The notes beneath the pieces were generated by a model. The model searched no databases. It was not told where the DNA came from and saw only the letters and a program-made list of their open reading frames with translations. 64,000 nt of DNA. Origin: Anarhynchus alexandrinus. Taxonomy: Eukaryota; Chordata; Aves; Charadriiformes; Charadriidae. The stretch is from positions 643,267-707,266 of the forward strand of contig VUYV01000190.1 in the NCBI GenBank assembly GCA_008711295.1. Direction: 5' to 3'. Made by a program: the position numbers and the translations under genes. Shown here piece by piece: positions 1 through 13,500 of this stretch (positions are counted from its first letter, which is position 1; each line of letters opens with the position of its first letter).

Positions 1-3000
1 TATTTCTAAGCTGTCGCTGCTTACTATACTATAGATTTCTATGCTAATCGAAAAGAGAAGTAAAAATTTGCCTTCCTTATAATAAATAATATGAAAATGT
101 CACTTTGAAAAATACCTCCAAGCAGTTTGGTGACTGACAGTACAAGTTTTATCTCAACATAGTTTGGTTTTGAGCGGTGCTTATCACCACAGTGTCTAAA
201 CCTCTCACAATGCATCATCACAATTGCTTTCTAGGGAAGGGCTGTCTGCCTTTTATGGAGGGGGAGCTGAGGCATTCAAGGTCTGGTCTAGCGCCTGGCA
301 AAGCTGATGACAAACCTGTTTGCTAAAGGTCAAACACAGAGTCTGTGGCAGAGCTGAGAACAGAGTAACAGCTCAGTACTTTAACCTCCGGACCATTTTC
401 TCTCTCTTTTTCATTATGTTCCCAGTTTTTTGAGTGTTTTCACTTGTCAGAATTCCTTCATTTATCTACATCTCTAAGATGATGTATTAAAATATTTTGG
501 CACCTGTCATGTATTTTCTGCTTAATATTTGCAATCAGTTAGAAAGTGCCATTTCCAAAATGATAGGCTAGTGAGTGAAGGAGCCTTGATAAAATTTCAT
601 TTTCTCTGGGGATATAAAAGTATTGGCAAGATCAGACTGTTATATTCTTCTCTTGAAGTAGATTTAGTAGGGTAAGCTACTGTATTGTGCTCCCACTTAT
701 ACATCCTAAGTCTGTTAATGATTTTCTACAGTGATAAATAATCCTCTAATAATTTGTTTTCTGTGGCAGCAGACCATGTAAAATTGAGTTTTATATGTGA
801 CCGAGAACTGTCATACAGTGGCTGTCCCCTCATGCTTATTTTAACTCTTATTTTGATTTTGCAAACAACAGAGAAAGGTATATTCTCAAAGTTCTTCTTT
901 TGGTTTATTTTCTCTGCCTGTCAATGGACTTATTTTTTGTAGGATACTGAATGAGATTTCATTTTTAAAGTGTCATGATCTTCCCCTAAAATAACCTACA
1001 ACATTACTGTGATTTATTTTTTTTTCATGATTCATTTGAGTAACTCCATCACTGTATTTATATTCAGTGAAACGGTTTTTAATAGCACAAATGTTTTTCT
1101 GCATTCCTTTTAAAAATTGGATACAGTTCCAGAGGAGGGCAAATGATGTGGGATATGAGCAAGGATGATGGATTCCTGGATGAATATTTCTAAAATAGTC
1201 ATGAGAAATACTCAGAAATTGCTAGCAACAGTAGCAGTCACAGAAAGAGAGATCATAACTCTCAGTAGAGCAGTTTTTGCTGTTAAATGTTACTGTGGGT
1301 TTAGAAGATACTACCCATGTACTTGCAATCAAGTAGAAGAGTAGGACAGAACTAATTTAACCAAAACTGTATTTTTTGCCAACTACTTTTTGGTTGAGCT
1401 AAAATCTGGGTAGAGTGAATCCTGAACAAAAATGGTCACAATGGAAAAATTCAGTGTTTACCAAGAATTACTGCCTTCTGCTATGTGACAGACCACAGCC
1501 ATTGCCTGAAATTTAATAGTGAAACAAAGACCCTGATTCAGGATTTCCTGATGACGTTAGGAGGGGTTTCATTCAATTTAGAGGATTTTGGGTCTGGTCA
1601 TCAGTTACCTTGTTGGAACACATTTTGTGAGGCAGTCTGAAGTGCCTGGCAGGGCTACATCTTCTAACCGCTACCGCTGTTCTTGGAGAGATGCTAGTCC
1701 CTGGATTTATACAACTCAGCCATAGCAACTGCCAACAAGTGAAACACAATGTTTTTCTGTCTTTTTCGGTCTCATAATAAATTAGCACTGAATTCTTTGG
1801 CCATTAAATCATGAAGGCCACTACAGATATTTACTGTTAAACGGCAAAGCTGAATTCGCTAATCAATCAACTGCATAAAAGCCTCAAACAGAGCAATTAA
1901 ATTGTTCAGATGAAACTATTACAAAATCTATTACAGCAGGAAGTTCATTTCAGTATTTCAATTAATTTAATTAAGTGGCTAATTCAATGAGTTTAGGCTT
2001 ATTTCAAAACGCTGATCTGAGGACTGAATGTCCACATCTCTATTTTTTTATTTCTGTCATTCTTTACTTCTTCCAGGTCCCCAAATCTCAAACTTCTCTT
2101 AGCTGTAAGTCTTATTTAGCTTTGATAGAAACTACTAAGTGTAAGTCTTGCATTTATTATTTTTCTGTTTACTCCATACAGTCTTAAGTTCCTGGGCTGA
2201 ACATTCAAGAGATTTTATGATTTGCCCTACAACTAAAAGCTTTTTTTTTCCTTCTGTTGTTCTAAGTAAGTTCCCTGTAAAATAGGTTATGGCTGAAATG
2301 GAGAGGCGTTGAGCAGCAGACCATTCTCTGAGGATCGAATGTGAACAGTGACAAACTTGCAGATGAACAGGTTCCCAAAGGCAAATGTTGACATCCTAAA
2401 TATTCCCACCCCTTAACATTTTGTATGTTGGTAACAGAATTTTGGTTCTCTGTCAGGTCAGCTTGGGCTGAGGCTGTGTTCATCAACTAAGGTCAACAGT
2501 GCAGCAGATTTGGGTGGCATCTCTAGCAGATACTTTACAGAATACAAACCACAATACAAATACTACCTTTTGGTGCATAAACAGCCAATGAGTCTTTAGG
2601 GCATAAGAACACTATTTCTAACATTCCTTTCATTACATTCTAGTTCTCTTTCACAGATTAAAAAAAAAAAAAAAGAAAAAAATATACACCCAAAATAGTT
2701 GAAGGGCTGTTGAGCTATTCCCATGCACATTCTAAATAAATTGTTTAGCTGATGACTCGATCTAATACTAGACCTTTTCCCCATGTTTGTTGTAGGCTCT
2801 TGTGTAACACAGCTCCCGAAATTGTAATTTAATAGGACTAGCCTGAGGGCAAATTTGCCATAACACGAGGCCAAGTTATTACAGTAATCAACTTGCTGAG
2901 AAGGAGCTTGAAGGAGTGAAATGCAGAAAATGAGCCGATTTTTTCAAAAGTGTAGGTGCTTATGGAACCTGTGGACCATTGCTAAGATTGCTAAGCAATA

Positions 3001-4535
3001 AACTAAGCAATTGAATCTCAGCATGCTAAATGCAAAAAATAATTTTAAGAGTTGGAGTTTTGTAACTATTGAGATTACATAGCGGAGCTAGTTAGAAACT
3101 TTCCTAACCGTAGCTTATGTTCTATGGGATGGTCTATTTCAATTACTTTGTGTCTTGAATTTTGAAATATCCTGCAAAAAATACTGAACGTTACCTCAGT
3201 TTGATATTCCTTGTTCCCAAAAGAAAAAAACTGGTTTGTCAAAAAGAATTAAGAATTATGATTTTTTTAAAAAAAAAAATGCAATCTAACTTATTTTCTG
3301 AGAAAGTTTAATTCCTAAACCTGCCAGTATTCTTCTAGAAACTTTCTGAGCAATAATATACTGAATTGCAGAGATTTAATTCAGGACTATTATATCTGCC
3401 ATAGGCTGCTGCAAATTTCTGTAGCTGGTTTTCACCCCCACCTTTTTACCTCTATTTATAGTGAAAAAAGATTGTGAATTTTATTTCTAGGAAATAAAAG
3501 ATTAATACAGAATTAATTCCAGAAAAAAAAAACGTGTAAGGATGAATATTATTAGAATATGGCACATTTATTTAAATTTCAAGAACAAGTGTGATAACTA
3601 GACACCTACTATTCCAAGAAGTCTTTGCAGAACCTTCAAGAAACACTCAAAACTATAATGACATCCTCTGAGGGAATCCACCCCTAGAACAAACTAGCCC
3701 AATGATGATATGACTCTTGGTTCTGCTTGAGATTCATGCTCAATATAAACTGACTCATCAGTATTTTCCCCATCTACCACACAACTTTTATGGAATGTGA
3801 CTAAAATGTGAGTATTACCTAGACACAAGATTACTATAGGAGGAATGTTATAGCTCATAAGATTAGGAAGTCTCTCTATCTATCTCATTGGAAGTGAGTA
3901 ATTTCAAATTACATGCAATTGAAGTTCACAAGTGGTGTTTAAACTGGATTTTTGTGGTGTGATCAAATGGAGACTCTGTTAAAGACTCTTCTGTGTATGT
4001 TACCTGTTTCCCTTTGGCAACCGGAGGCTGGACCTGAAGCATCAAAAGGCTTTGTACTCCTAAAACTGAGTCCTGCAAGGGCTCTGGCTTCTTCTTACAT
4101 GTCAGATCTCCAGGTTAGTATTCCCTCCTTACCCATTTCCAATTTCTAGTTAGACATTGTAGATCATACACTTGTAGGGGACAGCAAAGCTCCCTGTAGG
4201 CTTTTAAACTTCAGGGAGAAGGTTACCAGGACAGAATACAGTTTCTACAGTACGGAGGGTGAAATCATGGTCCCATGGGAATCAGTGGTGAAACTTTCAT
4301 TGATTTCAAAAGGATTACAATTTTCTCTACAGCTTTATGGTACCGTCTTTTGCTGTAAATAACAAAAGATCTTCAACAGCAGCTGAATTTTAATTCTCTC
4401 TAAAAGATGACAGTACCAGTGGAATATGTCAGGTTCCTGTTGACCCTAATAAGCTAGGAGAAGTAGTCAACAGCATCACAGCTGTATTGCTTGGAAGGAG
4501 TCAAGGAGCAAGCTGTTCTTTTCATCTAATGTAAT
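1..4535. other. Non-coding AT-rich DNA
   Basis: No gene recognised. Open frames here are short and unlike known proteins. Contains an A-rich run at 2659-2682, another near 3263-3281, and a block at 1850-1990 dense in AATTAA/TAAT cores. It lies beyond the visible 3' part of STK32B, so it is intergenic or within that gene's last intron. Confidence 0.6.
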
Positions 4536-4558
4536 TGTCCTGGTTTGAGGTAAAACAG
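4536..4558 (+). mobile_element. First 23 bases of an LTR, cut by a one-base gap
   Basis: Starts TGTCCTGGTTTGAGG and is identical over 23 bases to the start of the LTR at 34531, so it is the left edge of another copy of the same retroviral LTR family. It ends at a single N (4559). Behind the N, the 16 bases that flank the LTR start on the left (4521-4536) appear again at 4561-4576, and there they run straight into TCAAGAG without an LTR. Confidence 0.8.
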
Positions 4559-4559
4559 N
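4559..4559. other. Single-N assembly gap
   Basis: One undetermined base joining an LTR start to a second copy of the insertion-site flank. The true missing length is probably a whole LTR or provirus, or zero if the two sides are alternative haplotypes. Confidence 0.9.
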
Positions 4560-4576
4560 CTTCATCTAATGTAATT

Positions 4577-7500
4577 CAAGAGAGAAAATTGTCCATGATG
4601 CCTAGCTTATGTCACAGTCAAAATTCCCATAATAGTGTTTCTGCGGACTGTAATATGACTGCACCAGTTGGCTACAACTACTATGCCTGAGAAGAAAAAC
4701 ATAAAAAACTGTAAAAACCCATGAAGACAGATAACAAAAATGGTAATATGAAAAGGGTAAGATGTTAAAAGGGAGAATAAAAAAATAGTAAACACAATAA
4801 CTTGACATTAACAGTACAGGAGAATAAAATATTTTCCATCGTTACCTTTCAGCTTCTATTTATGCACCTTAGATGAAAACCAAAGACTAGAAATACTAAT
4901 CGAGGCAAGTCTGACAGACTTAAGAGTACATGGAAGCACATGAGTTGTGTCCATGTGTGCTAAAAACCTAGATATCTGAGAGTTCAGTACTCCACTGGTT
5001 TTCTTTGTCGAGCTTAGTAAAAATGTGTGATTCAGACAAATCAATCTATGCTGTCTTAAATGCTGATCCAGCAAAATATTAAAAATAGAAAACTACTCCC
5101 CAGCCATTAACCTTTTTTTCAAAGAGCTTAAAAGTTCCTTTGCAGCTGAATTTCAAAGTGACACTTAATGTAACTAAGCACAGGACAATAATGAATGCAC
5201 GGTAGCTTGGGAAATGAGAACAATTCATTATCAGGCACACAGTTAAGAAAGTGTTGTTAATATTGGCTTACAGTGACAGGGTAATGTCAGAATAAAACCT
5301 TAGCGGTCAGAGCCAACACGCCTGGCTTTGCAGAGGCATTCCCCCCAGCTCCCTGGGCAGCATGGGGGAGCAGGGACTGGGGAGGGAGGCTCCTCCAGCC
5401 CAGCCAGCACACGTGCTGGTGGGGACCAGCATCAGCCCCCGCGGGAGAGGAGGACCGACTCAGACCCTGCGTTGTAATTTCTTTATGAAGGTTCAGCTCA
5501 CTTTTTTATTTCAAACCATAGCCTGGAGAGAAGACACATCTTACCTATCGCTAAGTAACGCTCACTCAGAAAATTCAACACCTCCCTTAGGCTCAGGCAC
5601 ACACACACATTTTCATGCCTCAGGAGAGCAAGTTCTAACCACCGGGCTGCTGGAAGAGGTAAAATGGGGGCACTCTGCGCATCTGACTTCATACAGTGCT
5701 GTCGTGTGTAAAAGGAATAGATGATTTCTGCAGCTATAGGTAAAGGCTTTTGGTTTTGTTCCTGCCTCAGCTCTTCCCTATTGTTTACCTCTAGCATTTA
5801 TGTGCAAAATCTGCTGCATACTGTTGGGCACGTGTTTTTGTGCTCGCTGGTGGGGCTTCTGTTACGAGCTACCAATTTATGTTCAAAAAAACCGATCTTC
5901 AATGCTTGGTCCTGAAGTGCGAGTCAGAATCCTAAACAAGACATGAAAACTATCTGGTCATGCACTTGAACCTTCCATGTCCACCGGGGCACTGGCGGTG
6001 CCCAGGAACCTTTCCTCCCTGTGGATTACTTTCCATGTGAATATCTCAGCTTTGCTAAAAATGTATAATAAGGCAAGATGAAAAGGCGCAATAGCTCTTC
6101 AGAAAAGGAATCAAAATTAGAGGGACACAGGTGCTGAATACTTGCATAAAATACAAGACTGTAAGAAGTTAAGATTAACATGGATATACTTAAAAGACTA
6201 TCGATACTTATCCATTAAACCTCATGAAATCACCATGAAGGAAGATTAGAAAAGTGGGATTTCTTTCACTTCCTTTCCTGCTGAATCCAGAGGTTGATTA
6301 AAAGAGCATGAGACGCAGAAATCCCGCACTCCTCCTGTTTTACTCAGGGCCCGATAGCACCAGCCAGCGCAGTGCTCGTTTCCCGTTACACCAAAGCCGG
6401 GTGCCTGGTCCCTTCCCGGAGCTGCCTGAGCAGCCGCCGCTCCCTGAGCAGGAGGCACACCAACAGCCCGACCATATGGTTAAGTGGCTGCTGATTACTC
6501 ACAGAAAAATTGTTCCAAATCGCTGTCTGTCAACTGTCGTTTTCACAAGACACAGGACCGTCGTACCTTGTTGCGCAGTATACTTGTGGCATTTTGCAAG
6601 TGTAGTTTTGGCGTTACATCTTCTGCCTTGGGAGGGACCCAGGGCTCCGCTCTTGCCTGCGGTTTCCCTTTCCCATCAGTATATTTTAACGAGCTGGAAT
6701 GTTTTTCTGTTGCAGAGTACCAAAGTCCCATGGTATTTGCACTCTGGGAATTGCTGGCTTTTGTAAACGGTTTCTGTTGGGCTTTTTGAGACCAGATGCT
6801 GACTATTGAAATAATACATGATCCTAAACAAATAAAAGAAAAACTGGGAACATCCAGTCTTCACAGAAAGTGGAATCAAAGATGAGCAAGCCCCATTTCT
6901 TTTCCGCATTTTGCATTCAAAACTAATGCGTACCCATGAGATTTTGGAAGTAATCCATTCACAGTGGGGAACCTGAGCAATCAGTACCTACAACAGCCTT
7001 CTCGCAGGCCCTGACTGCCTCAGGATCCCAGGGACACGTGTGTCTCATTCAGGGTCTGTAGCACTGGACTGCAAGTAGACAAGGGCAGGTCTTTCTGCCA
7101 CGCAGGTGAGACCTTTCCTTTTAAAACTTTTCTTCCAAGGTGAAGGTGGTTCTTCCCTTTCAACAACTCAGTGATGGGGTAACTCACACAAAATGGGGAG
7201 GAATACTTGCCAGGTGCTCTCCTCTGCCTGAGCACAGTCTAATCTAGGATTAAAGGAAAAACCATTAACCATAGACAAAGTTTTCTCTAGGGGTGCATTT
7301 TATAGGACTTTCTCTAAAGCCCCACTGCTGATGAGCAAATGAGAAAAGAGGATCCTGACAGTGGAAAGGGACTTCACTACATCCTGCTTCCATCTATATC
7401 CTACTGAGGATCTGAAAATCTTTGTTGCTATAAATCTGGGATGCTGCTCTTCTCATTATTTGGACAATAGAAACACTGACCATAATTGCTGGCCATTAAA

Positions 7501-10500
7501 ACTGCTGGCCCTGTATAAGAGACAACATGTTTCTGAAAAATATTGCTGGGGTTTTTTTTAAAAAAGAAAATCAGAAGTTTTCCACTGAGTCTGCTAAATT
7601 GCCTTTGGACTTTCCATCTTTTTTTGTGGGGTCTCATGTCAATCCTCCTTTTTCTGGCACCCTCTAACTTTTCCCTGCTTTTCCATAACCATGTCTTAAT
7701 AATATTTTTGTGTGTAAATCACTAGCTCTGTCAAGAAGCCAAAAAAACAGGATTCCCTTGTTTTGTGCTGGTAGAAATTTTTCAAGAGGGCATGCATGTT
7801 CTGCCAGATAATGAAGATTTGCAGAAATCCGCAGGTTCCAGGCGAGCATCTTGGTTTCCATGAAATGCCGAGGGGAGCCTTTCCTGCCAGCCTGTTCCCC
7901 ACCTCCCTGAGCCCTGGCAGCCCATAGGTGTCAGCTTTCTTGCCCTCCAGTTTTGGAGCCACCCAAAGCCCCTGCTGTGACAGTGCTTCAATTGTTTCGA
8001 AGTGAACAAATGCACCTTCTGGTCCTGAAATGATGTTTTTTAAAAAATATCTTCCTGGGAGCTGGTGAGCTCTAATCATACAGTACCTCATATGTTTCCT
8101 TGGCAAATCTGGAAGCGTTGGCTCTGTTGCACAGACCTCTGTTCCCAGTAGCTGTATTTCCCCTTATTTCCCTTTATTTCTCCATGGGAACTAGAGAGGG
8201 ATGAGATGTGCTTTGCTGGAGGTTTCACAGTGTTTTCTAACACCAGAGGGACAGTGAGAAATCCAGTCCCAGAATGGGAATACGACCCACTGGGCACCAA
8301 CTCTTCCATCCACTCCTCAAGAATCTGCTTTGTCCTGCCCTGTCAAACCCACTTTCATCCCAGGTCTCTCCCTGCTCTTGGTCCTTGCGCTTCTCTCCTT
8401 CTTACTTACTCATCCCTGGGCTCCTTCATCTGTGCTGCCTCTCCCTGCCAGCAGTCCCAGGCTCCTGGTCTTGCCTGTCTCTTGGCTGTGTCCTAACCTA
8501 ATCTCCCGTCCAGTTTCCTCATGTAATCTCAGACCGTAGCCTCTTTCTGTGGCTTTTCCTCTTTCTTTTTTCTCAGACTCAGCTTTTCTGCCCAGGTATT
8601 TTCAGTTCTTCTTCTGCGTCACCACCACCACCTTTGCTCCTTCTCCTCCAGGAATACCGCTCCAGCTCTTTTTGTTCCCAAACACAATGCATCAGCATTG
8701 AGTGAATCACATACCAAAGAAGGTTTTGATATCATACACCATTTTGGTTTTAGGTTTCTTAGCATTTTACTGAATCTGATGCAATACACTAGTGGGGCTT
8801 GTTATCACAGTGAGGATCAAGCACTCTGTGACCTGTGTCCCTTCTGCCCAGACTGCTGGCGGTAACTTGGTTTTAATTGGGTACAAAATCTAGGACAGGA
8901 ATAGGATAAACTGGGATCCTGAGAGCTGCTTGTGGCTGAGGCTCTAGAGCACTTGGCTTTGATTTTACTCAATTCTTTAAACAGCATGAACTTGGGACTA
9001 TGCTCAGGTGACACGTGTGCTTGGACGGTGCCTTTGCAGAGAAGCCTGTGATGATTTCTTTGCATCATCTTGCAGCTGTGAAGTGGGGACAGCAAGTGAG
9101 AAAGCTGTTAGAGATGAAGGCAGCTTCTTTAAAGGTGAGTAACTGAAAATACAGTTCTCTATCTTCACTCTCCGAAAAGGGAGAAACGGAGAAAGCTAGA
9201 CTTAAAAATAAATCAACCTCAGCCATATACCAGACTTGGATAAAATGTTAATCAGTGAATGGTTAAAATTAGAGAAAGAATTAAGCTATGGAAAATATGA
9301 AGTGTTAGGCAAGGGACCCAAACCTACTTCCAGTACAAAGGAGGTTGGTCTATGCATCTGTTCATGTTCAGCAGTAAGGAAAAGACTTGACTTTTTCATT
9401 ATTGGACATCTTTCCTTGAGACAGATTGTTTGGAAGAACTCCATTCTGCACTCTTCTAGCAGACACTGATGGCTATTTAACAAGGTTAATATCAGTCATG
9501 ATAATTACCATCAACATGTCAGAAGAAAACATTTTGATAGATTTCCGTTCAGCAGCTTTTACTTTTTACCTTGAAAGTAAAAAAAAAATACTTCAGCAGA
9601 CACTTGCTTTTATGTTGCTGCTTTGATCTTCCAATGGAAATGGATCTATAATAGCCCAAGTCGCTTCCCTTGCGTCCTTTACATTGAAGAGACCTTTTCA
9701 AGTAACATGATTTCTTGATAAAAGAACAAGGGACATAGTGCTCCTTACTTTGGGCCCACTGCACATTCCTCTCTTTCCTCTACATTTTGTTGTTGATGGA
9801 GCACCTTACAGACTGGCTGAGTGATGCTCACTTGCCAATTTGTTTTCGCAGCAAATGGAATGAATTTTCTTAGCCTTCTGTGCCCCATCTTCCTCTCTGA
9901 TACACACTCCTGTGCTTTTGGCAAAGTAAAATTCTGCATGGGTGTTAATGAAGAGCCTCTGCCACTTGCATTTTATGTGAAAAAAAGCATTTCCCTTCTC
10001 ACCACACCCACTATGCCAAATTCTTCATGCAACAAAAGGGATCATTCAATGTTGTTGTGTTTTGAATAATGTAAATTCAAAAGCAAGACTCATTTCTAGG
10101 ATGTCTTAAAACCAGGAGATAGATGTTTTAAATGTGCTTTCATAAAATGGTTGCACTTCCCTAAAAAAATGTTTGCCATCTAAGTATGGTGAATTAAAAA
10201 AACAAAAACATACAGACATCAAGATTTGTTGGAGCAAATAATTTTCTTCCAACCAGTGTAGAAAAAAATGCCTGAAATGCATCAACGTTAACATTGCAAT
10301 GGAATTCGTTCTCATTTTAAAAAGATGGAACTGAGAAGTGTTCCAGTCTCTCAGGATCCTGAATTCCAGTTTGAACACTTGCATATGAATACTGATTAGA
10401 GAGCAATAACTTTTTGTTCCGTAGCTGATCTTGAGAGTGAGTAATATAGGTGTGGAACTTGGACAGCATGTATTTAGAGGGTTTCTTGAATTTTATGTTG

Positions 10501-13500
10501 AGTGTACTGCATGCATTGTGCTCTTCTTTATGGTCCTCTATATAATGGTAACTTGTTTTCTTTCATAGCTTTTTTCCTGCCTAGTTGAAGATTTGTAAGA
10601 TGGACATGTTAACCTTGAATTATTAAGAGACTGGGATAAAAGAGAAACATGTTTCTTTCTACTGTCTGTCCACTCTCCTGGAAGGATGCATTTTAAGCTC
10701 CTCGGGCTATGGAAAGTTTCAAACTCGAATTTTGCATTTTCTGGATTAATTTTCTTAGTCTTAAGCTGTCATAGGTATTGCTAGTCTAGGAGTACACTAT
10801 CTCTAGGACAGCTGTTGATATGAGGTAGATGGAGGTCCCATTGCCTCAAGAGAGGTAGGACTCTTGTACATACCCCAGTGCTTAGGACATTTTACTGGTG
10901 AGTTTTGTACATCCGATCCAGCTGCTCGGGTCCCTGAGGTGCCTGTGAGGTCTCCCCGTGGAGTAAAAGAAAAGAGCAGGCGCTAAGCACACGGTTCTGG
11001 ATTTCCCTGGGCTCTGTGGTTCAGGCATCTAAATTTACAGCACTTGAATATTTTAGCCACTCAAGTCCATTATTAGAACTACCTCATAATTCTGGATCCA
11101 GAAGATACAACTAAGTCTGGGTCCAGAAGTGATTTCATATCTCCGTGGCAGAAATGGCATCCATTGTGGTTAAAGACGACCTTTCTTTGAAGTACCAAGA
11201 ATTATTGTCACTAGATCTAATAAAAAGTTGATTTTACTTGAAGGTAAGACTTGGTGGGAAGCAGAGGTGCTCAGTTCATATTTAAGCTGAAATTCTTGAG
11301 AGAGGAAGAGGGGCTTTGACACACGGGCATTGAAAATAGGCAAAAATGGAGAAGTAGAGAAGGGAAGTTCAAAAAGCTTCAGAAAATTCTGATGGAAACA
11401 GACAGATTTATCTGTCTATAATAGCTCATGACAGCATGAGAGAAAGCCCATCACGTGCAAGCTTGTTGAAAAAAAACTTTCCCTATTAATGCAGTATGTC
11501 CAGGTAAGAGAAAACTATGGCTGGAGCAACACAAATATGTTTAAATGTTTCTTTTATGCCTAGTCTTGTTGTGTCAAGGAATGCACCCTTATTCAGGAAG
11601 ATACAGGACATGACAATAATACGCTATCAGATTCCAAATATTGGGCCAGAGTGTTTTTCTGTCTCCTGAAAGCACTCCCTTCTCTCCAGCCTAGTCTAAA
11701 TCCATTGCTATCATCTGTTCTGGCAGGAAATCTGCAGATCTAAAATCCCTGGAGAGAAAGCAAGAAAGATTTTGTTTTTGAACACACTTGCAGATGTGGC
11801 TGCATTATATCTCATTATATTTAAGTGCATTATTTAGCTTGGAATATTGAGGCTTCTGCCACCCATTGACAGGAAAAATCTGTTTTTTATGCTACAAATG
11901 TTTTCCTATGCATGTTTCCCTATCCATGTTTTGACTTGTAAAAGGATATACATTCCAAAGCTGTTGGTGAACATGAGGCAGATGAACTGAGAAGTATGTC
12001 TCACAGCCAACCCTTTTAATTATAGATTAATATGTATATGCAAAATAATAAGTATATTACAGTGTAAAAGATCACAGGGATGGCTGCATTATTTTTGTGG
12101 AAAGAGTTTTGTAATAAATATCTTCAAGAAAAATACAAGTATATTTTCAGCAGATAATACATTTTAAATCTCATAACGTTCATTTGTGAACTGACTTAAA
12201 CAGTTCATGGAAAGTAAGAAAAGTTTTTATTTGAAGTCTGCTAAATGGAAAAGGTTTAATTTGTTTTTCTCAGCTAGTACAAATAAAGTAAATACTCCTT
12301 TTTCTTCAAGGAGAAAAATACAGTCAATTAATCTGTTCATACATATGTATGTTCTTCAAGAAAAGAAGGGATAGGTATAGATACTGGCTCAGTAAACCGA
12401 TAATCTTGGTCCTACCAATAAGAGACAGCAGTACAACAGGGTGGAAGGTGAAAATCAGTATTGACACATTCAAGGTTGAAAGGAGCAAGCTGAGGGAATT
12501 AGATGCACTGCTGTAGTACAAATATGCTAAACCCATGCAATAAAATAGCCCAGCGCTTTGTCCTGCATGTAGTGGTTCAATGCATACTGATACTGAAAAC
12601 CAAATAAAAATCCTTAAGTCCTTAAAAAAACCTTTTCCCAAGGCCCTACAGTAGGTTCATGAAAGATGATAATACGAAATACCAGCAAGTTCATGCATCT
12701 TAAAAATGATAATGCAGCCTCATCTGAATAACTTACAGTCCTGGTGGGGTGATTGTAAACAATCAGCGCAGTTCATGGAGAAGTTTTTCCAGAGAGGGAC
12801 ACCGTGATGTCTTAGAGACACAGAGAGCTTCATTTGTGTGGAAAGATGGAAAATCCTGTGACAGGAGGGTGTTTGTGTTGCGTATTGTCAGGGGAATGTT
12901 TGTGTATTTAAAGAGGAGACAAATACAAGTGAGGATAATATGAAGCAATGAAGGACCCAGAAAAGGCTACTTGTGTGGTCCTATTCATCTTCAAAACAGA
13001 AAAAAAAAGAAGTGGAATAAAACTAAAGACTGAATATATGAAATGGTATTATTTTTTTAAAATATAGTTCATATAGTTTGACCTGTAGTATTCAATGTCA
13101 CTACTACAGGCTTTAGCAGATGATACTTTATCTTGAAGAAAATAATGAGACGAAGGTAGTGAAAGTTACTGCTATAATAATGAGAGCACGCTGTCAGTTA
13201 CGTACATTGAGGAGCATTCCTCCGCCCAGATTGAGTGATTATGCCTCTCATTTGCAAAGAAGTTACATTGCTTATTCAAATAGCTGTGCCTATAAGATGG
13301 CAAGAACATATTTCAGAAATCTCTTTAAAATACATGTTGCTTTGCTGGTTGTCTCGCTCTATTATTTAGTGTTCTTTCTTTTTTATTAGCTGTTCACTAT
13401 TAATGTGTGCCTCTGAAAAATGTAAAATTAAGCCCGGTGCTGCAGTAAGAGGAAATGCTGGCTACAAGAAAACCCTCTGAAACAGTCTGACCAGTGGACT

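Noticed and set aside
1130..1200. TTCCAGAGGAGGGCAAA, similar to a CR1 phrase
   Set aside because: The match is under 20 bases and neighbouring CR1 text is absent.
6308..6766. 152-codon plus-strand open frame
   Set aside because: No recognisable domain. A second plus frame (6484-6789) and minus frames overlap it. It begins in a GC-rich block where stops are rare. No splice or promoter support.
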